The notes under the pieces were generated by a model. It made no database searches. It was not told the origin of the DNA and saw only the letters and a program-made list of their open reading frames with translations. The translations under genes and the position numbers were made by a program. A stretch of 64,000 bases of DNA from Candidatus Aminicenantota bacterium (GTDB lineage: Bacteria; Acidobacteriota; Aminicenantia; Aminicenantales; UBA8522), in assembly GCA_017886205.1 (NCBI GenBank), contig JAFNEO010000046.1, positions 75,856 to 139,855 of the forward strand, in the 5' to 3' direction. Shown piece by piece: positions 52,893 to 60,139 of the stretch. Every line of letters begins with the position of its first letter. The stretch's first letter is position 1.

Positions 52893-54763
52893 CCAAACTG
52901 ACCTTGGCCAGAGTGCTCCGGCTCGTCGTCGCCCTGGCGCTCCTCATCGTGACCGTGGTCATCCTTTGGTATTTTCTCTCTCACCGCCGGCCGCGCTCCA
53001 TCGTCCAACCTAAGAAGGAGGAGATACCGGCCAAGAAGGTCGAACAGCAGGAAGGCATCGAGCATTTTGACTTCAAGGGAGATCGCGTCATCCGGGCTAA
53101 GGCGGAGAGGCATTATGCCGGCGACGACGGCCGCTATTACCTGGAAGGGAACGTCGAAATCCGCGACCTCGGCAAAAAAGAGGGAGAGGAGATTGTGCTC
53201 TTTGGGCAGAAACTCTCTTATGATAAAGACTGGGCAAACGTCTTCCTGGAAGGGAAGGCGAAGCTCCAGTATCAGGGGCTTACTGTTGAGTCCTCGGCCT
53301 TCTCTTACCTGAAAGACGAGGAGACCCTGACAACGGACCGTGGAGTCGCCTTTTCCTCCCGGAGGATTTCGGGGAAAGCCCAGAAAATGACCTATTCATT
53401 CAGGGCAGGGTCCCTCCGTCTCGAAGGAGAGGTCGCGCTGGAGCTCCGCGAGGAAGCGGAGACCGGCACCCCTTTTGTGATTCGGGGGGACATCGTCACC
53501 TTCCTGAGGAAGCGGAGACGGGGTCAGGTCGAGGAAAACGCTTCCTTTTCTTTCGACCAGAACAGGGGCCGGGCCGATTCTCTGCGCTTTGAGCTGACTC
53601 CTGATGAACAGCGCGCCCGGAGCTTTTTTTTGAAAGGAAACGCCCAGGCCACCCTCGTCGAGCAGCAAGAGCCGTCGCCGGGAGGATTAAAGCCGACGCG
53701 GCAGGAGAGGGAGATCTCGGCTGATGAGATCGACGTCCGGGTCTTCAAAGATAGGAATAAGATCAATAAGGTGGAGGCCCGGGACCAGTGTTTTCTAAAG
53801 TCCTCCACGCCGGAAGGACGGACGACCGAGGTCCGCTCGGGCCGGATGAGGATCATCTTCGATCGCCGGGAGGTGTTGAGGGAATTCTTAGCCTTGAGCG
53901 CCGCCCGGCTGGTGGAGCGGGGACCGACATCCGAGGTCGAGCGCTCGATCTCGGGAGAGGAAATCTCCATCGGTGGGAAAGGGAAGTCCTGGAAGATCAA
54001 GGCCCCGGAAGGGGGGGAGGCGCGGGTCGATTCCCCCGACAGCGACGTGACGGCCAAGTCCCTGACCATCTACCCGCGGCAGGAGATCCTGGACGCGGCG
54101 GGCGAGGTCAAGGTCATCGTCAAGGTCCGGCCGGAGAAGGCCGAAACCGTGGGCTTCTTTTCGAGCGAACAGCCCGTTTTCGGCGCCGCCGAAAAAATGA
54201 GATACGATAAGGAGCTCGATCGTTTAGAGCTAAGAGAGGCCGTTCGCATGTGGCAGGGCAAAGAGGTCCTTTTCGCCGACCAGCTAACCGTCCTGAAGAA
54301 GACAGGTGAGATCAAGGCTGAGGGGAACGTCCGGGCCATATTCTCTCGCCTCCCCAAGGGCGAGAAGGCAACTGAAGAGAAGATCGAGATCGGCGGTGCG
54401 AGGCTGAGCTTCAGTCCCCCAGAGAACTTGCTCACCTTCGAGCAGGGCTGCTGGCTCAAGTCCAAAGACGTGGGGCTGAATTCCGACCGGATCGCCGTCC
54501 TTCTCCGGGAGAAGACGGCGGAGATCCAACAGATAGAGGCCAGGGGGAAAGTGGCCATCACCGAGGAGCTCAGAGAGGGCAAGGGAGAGAAGGCCCTTTA
54601 CGACCTCGAGCAGGAGACCGTCGTCCTGACCGGCAACCCGATGATCATCGATAAAGAGAAGGGGGTCATCGAGGGGGAGAAATTGACTTTTCGCCTGGGC
54701 GAGGGTAGAATCCAGGTGGAGAACAAAGATCGAGAACGGTCCACGACCGTCATCAAATCATAA
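52889..54763 (+). CDS. LptC-LptA fusion-like LPS transport bridge protein
   Basis: The 624-residue protein has one N-terminal membrane anchor (~8-28), an LptC-like domain (~45-170) with IRAKAERHYAGDDGRYYLEG and LTTDRGVAF. After that it has repeated OstA/LptA-like beta-jellyroll segments (~175-610) such as VTAKSLTIYPRQEILDAAGEV, GQEVLFADQLTVLKKTGEIKAEGNV-like and EKALYDLEQETVVLTGNP. LptC is normally ~190 residues and LptA ~180 as separate proteins. Here the anchor and a long periplasmic bridge are one chain. lptB follows at once, which supports the LPS role. A non-LPS AsmA/OstA-type function is possible. Confidence 0.8.
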   Translation: MTKLTLARVLRLVVALALLIVTVVILWYFLSHRRPRSIVQPKKEEIPAKKVEQQEGIEHFDFKGDRVIRAKAERHYAGDDGRYYLEGNVEIRDLGKKEGEEIVLFGQKLSYDKDWANVFLEGKAKLQYQGLTVESSAFSYLKDEETLTTDRGVAFSSRRISGKAQKMTYSFRAGSLRLEGEVALELREEAETGTPFVIRGDIVTFLRKRRRGQVEENASFSFDQNRGRADSLRFELTPDEQRARSFFLKGNAQATLVEQQEPSPGGLKPTRQEREISADEIDVRVFKDRNKINKVEARDQCFLKSSTPEGRTTEVRSGRMRIIFDRREVLREFLALSAARLVERGPTSEVERSISGEEISIGGKGKSWKIKAPEGGEARVDSPDSDVTAKSLTIYPRQEILDAAGEVKVIVKVRPEKAETVGFFSSEQPVFGAAEKMRYDKELDRLELREAVRMWQGKEVLFADQLTVLKKTGEIKAEGNVRAIFSRLPKGEKATEEKIEIGGARLSFSPPENLLTFEQGCWLKSKDVGLNSDRIAVLLREKTAEIQQIEARGKVAITEELREGKGEKALYDLEQETVVLTGNPMIIDKEKGVIEGEKLTFRLGEGRIQVENKDRERSTTVIKS

Positions 54764-54766
54764 TCC

Positions 54767-55492
54767 ATGAGTCCCCAGCTGAAGGCCGTCGGCCTGACCA
54801 AGAGTTATCATCGCAAGCGGGTCGTCGACAGCGTCTCGGTCGAGGTCGGGAAGGGCGAGGTCGTCGGACTCCTGGGCCCGAACGGGGCGGGCAAGACCAC
54901 CACTTTTTCCATGATCATCGGCCTCGTCCCCCAGGACGAGGGAAGGATCTATCTGGGGGAGGAAGACATCAGCGAGATGCCCATGTACCTGAGGGCGCAG
55001 AAGGGACTCAGCCTGCTTCCGCAGGAGCCCTCCGCCTTCCGCAAGCTCAGCGTCGAGGATAACCTCCTGTCCATCCTGGAGGTTATGCCGGAGTCCGTGA
55101 CCCGGGGAGACGGCGACGTCGGGAAGGTCCTCCGCGAGTTCGGCCTGGAAAGGCTGGCCAAGGCCAAGGCGTGCACCCTTTCCGGCGGAGAGCGGCGCAG
55201 GCTGGAGATCGCCCGGGCCATGATCACCCGGCCTGAGCACATCCTGCTGGACGAGCCGTTCACCGGCATTGACCCCCTGGCCATCCAGGACCTGCAAAAA
55301 ATCCTCCTCTCACTTCGGGACAAAGGAATGGGCCTCCTGATCACCGACCACAGTGTCCGGGAAACACTGAAGATCACCGACCGGGCCTATATCATCGATA
55401 AAGGACGGATTCTCAAGCAAGGGACCCCTCGTGAGCTGGTCCTCTCCGAGGAAGTCAGGAAAAGCTATCTGGGCGAGGATTTCAGCCTCTGA
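54767..55492 (+). CDS. lptB: LPS export ABC transporter ATPase LptB
   Basis: LptB drives LPS extraction from the inner membrane with LptFG. The 241-residue ATPase has Walker A GPNGAGKTTTF (~38), the LptB-type Q-loop region LPQEPSAFRKLSVEDNL, signature LSGGERRRLEIARAM (~139), Walker B ILLDEPFTGIDP and the switch ITDHSVRETL. It starts 3 bases after lptCA and precedes rpoN, the usual lptA-lptB-rpoN order of many Gram-negative bacteria. Confidence 0.96.
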   Translation: MSPQLKAVGLTKSYHRKRVVDSVSVEVGKGEVVGLLGPNGAGKTTTFSMIIGLVPQDEGRIYLGEEDISEMPMYLRAQKGLSLLPQEPSAFRKLSVEDNLLSILEVMPESVTRGDGDVGKVLREFGLERLAKAKACTLSGGERRRLEIARAMITRPEHILLDEPFTGIDPLAIQDLQKILLSLRDKGMGLLITDHSVRETLKITDRAYIIDKGRILKQGTPRELVLSEEVRKSYLGEDFSL

Positions 55493-55520
55493 GCAGAGGA
55501 AAGGAGAAATCGAACCCGCC

Positions 55521-57005
55521 ATGGTCTTGAAACAACGGCTTGACCAGAGGCAGGTCCAGAAGCTGATCCTGGCACCGGCCCTTCAGCAGGCTATTAAGCT
55601 GCTGCCCCTCACCAATCTGGAGCTCATCGAAGTCATCGACAGCGAGCTGTCCCAGAACCCGATGCTCGAGGAGGAGACCCAAGAGAAGCCGGTTCAGGAA
55701 AAAGCGGAGAAGACCGACGAGCGCGAAGATGGGGAAGCCGGAGAGAGGACGGAGTCCCGAGAGGAGACGGAGCTGGCGGATGGCCAGGGAGTTCCTGAGG
55801 GTGCGGTCGACTTGGAATTTGAGTCCCATTTCCAGGAGTATTTCGACGACGGCTTCCGCCCCAACTTCTCGGAAAGAAAAGAGATCCCGGCCCTGGAGAA
55901 CGTCCTGTCCAAGAGCCCCACTCTCTGGGATCACCTGAACTGGCAGGCCAACCTGACTTTTTTCGAGCCTGCCGACCGGGAGGCCGCCCAGGTGGTGATC
56001 GGCAATATCAACGAAGAGGGCTACCTCTCCTCCTCCGAGGAAGAGCTGGCCAAAATGGCCGGGGTGGGCCTCGAGAAGATTCGAGAGGTCCGGGCGAAGA
56101 TCAGGATGTTCGATCCCGTGGGGGCAGGAAGCCTGGACCTCAGGGAAGCCTTGCTGGCCCAGATGGATTATCTCAAGATCGACGACGAGATCACCCGCCA
56201 GATCGTGAACCACCATCTCCCTCTTCTCGAAAGGTCGGATTTCGCTCAGCTGGCCAGGGTGCTGAGCGTCGGCCTCCATGACGTCAAGAATCATATCGAA
56301 GTCATCAAGAGGCTGGACCCCACCCCGGGGAGGAAATACAGCCAGGAGAAGACCTCCTACGCGTTGCCCGACATCGTCGTGACCAAGGAAGATAACGAGC
56401 TCACCGTCAGCTTAAACGATGAGGGGTTGCCCCGGCTGAGGATCAATGCTTACTACAGGAAGCTCCTGGCCAAGGCGGCCAAGGAGAACGTCGAGGCCTA
56501 TCAGTTCCTCAAGGACAAGCTGAAAAAGGCGCTCTGGTTCCTGCGCAGCCTCGACCAGCGCGACCAGACCGTTTTCAAGGTGGCCAAATATATCGTCGAT
56601 CGGCAGCGCGAATTCTTTGAAAAGGGCCTTGATTACATCAAGCCGCTGACTCTGATGGAGATCGCCCGGGAGATCGGCGTCCATGAATCGACCGTCGGCC
56701 GGGTCGTAGCCAACAAGTTTATGACCACTCCCTGGGGTGTTTTTTCCCTTAAATACTTCTTCCACAAATCCTTGGTGGGCGATTTCGGCGAGGAGATCTC
56801 TTCGCTTAAGGTCAAGGAGAAGATCAAGAAGCTGGTTGAGGGCGAGGACAGGAGCCAACCCTTGAGCGATATCGAGATCGGGGACATCCTGGCCAAGAAC
56901 AACCTCAAGATCGCCCGCCGGACGGTGGCCAAGTACCGCAAACAGCTCAAGATCGCGCCGTCGCATATCCGGAAAAGAAAGTTTGCCATGGAGGGTAGTT
57001 CATGA
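55521..57005 (+). CDS. rpoN: RNA polymerase sigma-54 factor RpoN
   Basis: RpoN directs transcription from -24/-12 promoters with AAA+ activators. From ATG 55521 the protein is 494 residues. The N-terminal activator-responsive region reads LKQRLDQRQVQKLILAPALQ, an acidic region II follows, then the core-binding domain, and the C-terminal RpoN box ARRTVAKYRKQLKIAPS is intact. The frame opens 30 codons earlier but overlaps lptB. AAGGAG is 14 bases before the ATG. At least one clear target promoter is in this window, at the pilin gene. Confidence 0.96.
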   Translation: MVLKQRLDQRQVQKLILAPALQQAIKLLPLTNLELIEVIDSELSQNPMLEEETQEKPVQEKAEKTDEREDGEAGERTESREETELADGQGVPEGAVDLEFESHFQEYFDDGFRPNFSERKEIPALENVLSKSPTLWDHLNWQANLTFFEPADREAAQVVIGNINEEGYLSSSEEELAKMAGVGLEKIREVRAKIRMFDPVGAGSLDLREALLAQMDYLKIDDEITRQIVNHHLPLLERSDFAQLARVLSVGLHDVKNHIEVIKRLDPTPGRKYSQEKTSYALPDIVVTKEDNELTVSLNDEGLPRLRINAYYRKLLAKAAKENVEAYQFLKDKLKKALWFLRSLDQRDQTVFKVAKYIVDRQREFFEKGLDYIKPLTLMEIAREIGVHESTVGRVVANKFMTTPWGVFSLKYFFHKSLVGDFGEEISSLKVKEKIKKLVEGEDRSQPLSDIEIGDILAKNNLKIARRTVAKYRKQLKIAPSHIRKRKFAMEGSS

Positions 57006-57526
57006 TCGTGCATTTTACGGCTCGGCAGATGGACCTCGCGCCGGAGGTCAAAGCCTACTGTGAGAAGAAGCTCAAGGCGCTCGAAAAACTGATGGGTTCG
57101 GTCATCGAGGTCGACCTTATCCTCTCCGTAGAGAAATACCGCCACAAGGCCGAAATCCATGTCAAGGCGAAGGGGGCGGGGTTGGTGGTCGTGGAAGAAA
57201 CCCATGATCTGATGAACTCTCTGAACCTGGCTTTCGAGAACTTGGAGAAGAAGGTCAAGAAAGAGCGGGAGAAATGGAGGGAGAAGAAGCGCCGGAAGGG
57301 CCGGAAGCGGAAGCAATTGGCTTTTCCTCCCGAGCGAGAGGTCGAAACGCCCCGGGTCGTGCGCAGCAACGATTACTCCCTCAAGCCCATGCTTCTGGAG
57401 GAAGCGCTCCTTCAGTTCGACGTGGAGAAGAAAGAGGTGTTTCTCTTCCGCAAGTCGGGTTCGGAGAAATGGGCCGTGATCTTCCGGCGCAAGGATGGTC
57501 ACTACGGGCTGATTGACCCCGATTGA
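57002..57526 (+). CDS. hpf: Long-form ribosome hibernation promoting factor
   Basis: HPF dimerises idle ribosomes. The 174-residue protein has the N-terminal HPF/RaiA domain (~1-100: VHFTARQMDLAPEVKAYCEKKL, KYRHKAEIHVKAKG) and a C-terminal dimerisation domain (~118-174: PMLLEEALLQFDVEKKEVFLFRK, DGHYGLIDPD) that marks the long form. A basic linker KKRRKGRKRK joins them. It overlaps rpoN by 4 bases, the usual rpoN-hpf-ptsN order. Confidence 0.95.
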   Translation: MIVHFTARQMDLAPEVKAYCEKKLKALEKLMGSVIEVDLILSVEKYRHKAEIHVKAKGAGLVVVEETHDLMNSLNLAFENLEKKVKKEREKWREKKRRKGRKRKQLAFPPEREVETPRVVRSNDYSLKPMLLEEALLQFDVEKKEVFLFRKSGSEKWAVIFRRKDGHYGLIDPD

Positions 57527-57554
57527 ACCGGACACAACGAGGAGAGCATAATCC

Positions 57555-58025
57555 GTGAAGATCCACAACTTGCTGACCGAAGACATGGTCATTTCCGAGA
57601 TCTCCTCTCAGGAAAGGGACTCCGCCCTCGAGGAGATGGTCGGGTTTCTGAAGAACAAGGATAAAGTCCGGAAGGACAAGGAACTCTTTGAAAAACTGAT
57701 TCAGCGGGAAAAACTGGGCAGCACCGCCATCGGCGATGGGATCGCCATCCCCCACTGCAAGCTGAAAGAGGCCGAGAGCCCGCTCCTGGTCCTGGCGGTC
57801 TCCAAAAAAGGGGTCCGGTTCGAGGCCCTCGACGGGAAGCCGACCCACGTCTTTTTCCTGGTCGTATCCTCTCCCGACGACCCCGGCCAGAGCCTCCAAA
57901 TCCTGGCCTCCATCGCCCATCTCGTCCGCAAGGCGGGCTCCCTGCCAAAGAGGATCATGGCGGCCAAGAATCCGAGAAAAATCCTTGAGATCATCCGCGA
58001 AGAAGAAGAAAAACTGGAAGGGTAA
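57555..58025 (+). CDS. ptsN: PTS EIIA-Ntr protein
   Basis: EIIA-Ntr is the output phosphoprotein of the nitrogen-type PTS. The 156-residue protein has IHNLLTEDMVISEI at the start and the phosphorylated His in GSTAIGDGIAIPHCKL (~68), then HVFFLVVSSPDDPGQSLQILASIAHLVR. Start is GTG 57555 after GGAGAG. It overlaps or abuts the hprK frame in the +1 register. No PTS permease gene is near. Confidence 0.94.
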   Translation: MKIHNLLTEDMVISEISSQERDSALEEMVGFLKNKDKVRKDKELFEKLIQREKLGSTAIGDGIAIPHCKLKEAESPLLVLAVSKKGVRFEALDGKPTHVFFLVVSSPDDPGQSLQILASIAHLVRKAGSLPKRIMAAKNPRKILEIIREEEEKLEG

Positions 58026-58566
58026 GGAGCGGGAAAACGCTTCCTCACGCCTCGTCCTTTCGGGCGGTCTCTTGCAGATCTTCGGCCTGGGAGTCATCAT
58101 CACCGGCCACAGCGGCATCGGCAAGAGCGAGAGCGCCCTGGAGCTCATCTCCCGCGGGCACCGCTTCATCTCCGACGATGCGGTGGAGGTGACCAGGAAA
58201 AAAGACGGAGGGCTCGTCGGCCGGTCTCCCTCGCTGAGCCGCTACTTCATGGAGATCAGGGGCCTGGGGATCATCAACATCAGGGCGATTTTCGGGCCGC
58301 GGGCGATCTGCCGTCAATCCAAGGTGGATCTGGTCATCTGGCTCAAGAAGTGGCAGAAAGGGGATGAATACGACCGCCTCGGCCTGGAGTTTCCCGCGGA
58401 TTTTGATATCCTGGGAGTGAAGATTCCGCAGCTCATCGTCCCCGTCGCCCCGGGGAGGACGATCGCTCTTCTGATCGAGGTGGCCTGCAAGGTCCATCTG
58501 CTACGAAAAAGGGGGTATCATGCATCCCGTGAGATCGTTAAAAAACTGGACAGAGCGCTGTCTTAG
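57985..58566 (+). CDS. hprK: HPr kinase/phosphorylase, C-terminal domain only
   Basis: HprK phosphorylates HPr at Ser46. The frame encodes only the kinase domain: VLSGGLLQIFGLGVIITGHS..GKSE (Walker A ~44), RGHRFISDDAVEV (catalytic Asp pair), EIRGLGIINI signature and a C-terminal helix. The ~130-residue N-terminal domain of Gram-positive HprK is missing, as in alphaproteobacterial short forms. The start is uncertain: no ATG or GTG exists before the domain, only TTG 57985 inside ptsN. AAGGAG at 58024-58029 is not followed by a normal start codon. A +1 frameshift from ptsN is a possible alternative. Confidence 0.82.
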   Translation: MRSSAKKKKNWKGKERENASSRLVLSGGLLQIFGLGVIITGHSGIGKSESALELISRGHRFISDDAVEVTRKKDGGLVGRSPSLSRYFMEIRGLGIINIRAIFGPRAICRQSKVDLVIWLKKWQKGDEYDRLGLEFPADFDILGVKIPQLIVPVAPGRTIALLIEVACKVHLLRKRGYHASREIVKKLDRALS

Positions 58567-58580
58567 AGGCGAGGGCAGGG

Positions 58581-59438
58581 ATGAAAGATGACCGCTTCCT
58601 GATCATCACCGGGATTTCCGGGTCGGGGAAAACGGTGGTCAGCCATTTCCTTGAGGACCTGGGGTACTATTGTGTAGATAATCTGCCGGCCAAGCTCATC
58701 CCCAGCCTGGTCGAGCTCTGGCTGCGGGAAGAAGTCGAGATCCGGAAGGTCGCCCTCGTCGTCGACATGAGAGAGTCCGGATTCCTGTCCGATTTCCCAG
58801 CCGCCGTTGAGGAGATTAAAAAGAGGATCATACCTAAGATCATATTCCTCGACGCCTCGGACGAGACCCTGCTAAAAAGGTTCAGCGAAACTCGCCGCCC
58901 CCATCCCTTGAGCAAGAAGAAGTCGGTCATCGAGGGAATTCGGCTGGAGAGAAAGCGCCTGGCGCCGATCAAGAAGATGGCCGATGACGTTTTAGACACC
59001 TCCTCCACCAACATCTCCCAGCTCAAGGAGCTGCTCACCCGTCGTCTGGTTAGAGGCCGGACTCCGACCATGCAGATCGTCGTCGTGAGCTTCGGCTACA
59101 AGTACGGGGTCCCGCTCGACTCCGACCTGATCTTCGATACCCGTTTCCTTCCCAATCCCTTCTACATCGACAGTCTGCGCGACAAAAGCGGGAAGAGCCC
59201 GGCCGTCCGCTCCTATGTCCTCCGCTCCGCCGACAGCTGCGAGTTCAGGGACCGGCTGTTCCCGTTCGTCGACTACCTCATCCCCAAGTTCATCGCCGAG
59301 GGCAAGAGCTACCTGACCATCGCCATCGGCTGCACCGGCGGGAAACACCGGTCCGTCGTCATCGCCGAGGAGCTGAGGAGCTATCTTCGGAAAAGAAGAT
59401 ATGATATAAAGGTCTATCACCGTGATATTTTCAAGTAG
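58581..59438 (+). CDS. rapZ: RNase adapter / nucleotide-binding protein RapZ
   Basis: RapZ-family proteins bind nucleotides and, in enteric bacteria, control the small RNA GlmZ that regulates glucosamine-6-phosphate synthase. The 285-residue protein has Walker A ITGISGSGKTVVSHFLED (~8), YYCVDNLPAKLIPSL, ETRRPHPLSKKKSVIEGI, and the C-terminal domain with SFGYKYGVPLDSDLIFDTRFLPNPFY-type blocks and IAIGCTGGKHRSV. Motifs are intact. It lies 14 bases after hprK in the PTS cluster, its common position. Confidence 0.95.
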   Translation: MKDDRFLIITGISGSGKTVVSHFLEDLGYYCVDNLPAKLIPSLVELWLREEVEIRKVALVVDMRESGFLSDFPAAVEEIKKRIIPKIIFLDASDETLLKRFSETRRPHPLSKKKSVIEGIRLERKRLAPIKKMADDVLDTSSTNISQLKELLTRRLVRGRTPTMQIVVVSFGYKYGVPLDSDLIFDTRFLPNPFYIDSLRDKSGKSPAVRSYVLRSADSCEFRDRLFPFVDYLIPKFIAEGKSYLTIAIGCTGGKHRSVVIAEELRSYLRKRRYDIKVYHRDIFK

Positions 59439-59447
59439 GCGCGGATC

Positions 59448-59852
59448 ATGATCGGCGGGATCATCGTCTCTCACGGCCGGCTGGCGGAGGAGCTGCTCAA
59501 TGCCCTGACCATCATCCTGGGGGAGGCGCCCAACATCGAGGCCATCTCGATCGGCTGGTACGACGACGTCGAGGACTCCAAGAAAAAGATCAGCCAGTGT
59601 CTGAAGAGCGTCGACCAGAAGAACGGAGTGATCATCTTCACCGACATGTTCGGCGGCACTCCGTCCAACCTGAGCTTCAGCTTCCTCCGGGACAACCAGG
59701 TCGAGATCATCACCGGGATCAACCTGCCGATGCTCATCAAGTTCGTCTCCCTGCAGCGGAGCAACAACCTGAGGGACGTGGCCAAAAAGGTTGTCGAACA
59801 GGGGAAGAAGAACATTCATCTGGCCAGCGCCCTGTTGAGCTCGAAGCAGTAG
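59448..59852 (+). CDS. PTS EIIA component of the mannose family
   Basis: The 134-residue protein is a ManX/EIIA-Man domain: GGIIVSHGRLAEELLNAL with the phosphorylated His (~9), FTDMFGGTPSNLSF (~62) and VEIITGINLPMLIKF. It stands alone without EIIB, EIIC or EIID, between rapZ and ptsH, as in other bacteria with regulatory PTS chains. It presumably receives phosphate from HPr and signals to an unknown partner. Confidence 0.93.
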   Translation: MIGGIIVSHGRLAEELLNALTIILGEAPNIEAISIGWYDDVEDSKKKISQCLKSVDQKNGVIIFTDMFGGTPSNLSFSFLRDNQVEIITGINLPMLIKFVSLQRSNNLRDVAKKVVEQGKKNIHLASALLSSKQ

Positions 59853-59864
59853 AGGCACGCTTCT

Positions 59865-60134
59865 ATGATCGAGAAAGGAGTCCTCATCCGGAATAAACTG
59901 GGCCTCCACGCCCGGGCGGCGGTCAAATTTGTCAACCTGGCCAACCGCTACAGCGCCTCGGTCAAGGTCGCTAAGGACGACACGGAGATCGACGGCAAGA
60001 GCATCCTGGGGATATTGACTCTGGCTGCGACCCAGGGAAGCTCTGTGGCGCTGCGGATCTCGGGCAAAGATGAGGATGAGGCCATGAAAGCGTTGACGGC
60101 GCTCATTAAAGACAAGTTCGGCGAGAAAGAGTAG
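59865..60134 (+). CDS. ptsH: Phosphocarrier protein HPr
   Basis: HPr passes phosphate from EI to EIIA proteins. The 89-residue protein has the active His in NKLGLHARAAVKFVNLA (~15) and the regulatory Ser in DGKSILGILTLAA (~46), the site used by HprK. Both sites being present agrees with hprK two genes upstream. It lies 12 bases after the EIIA-Man gene and 5 before ptsI. Confidence 0.95.
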   Translation: MIEKGVLIRNKLGLHARAAVKFVNLANRYSASVKVAKDDTEIDGKSILGILTLAATQGSSVALRISGKDEDEAMKALTALIKDKFGEKE

Positions 60135-60139
60135 TCGGC

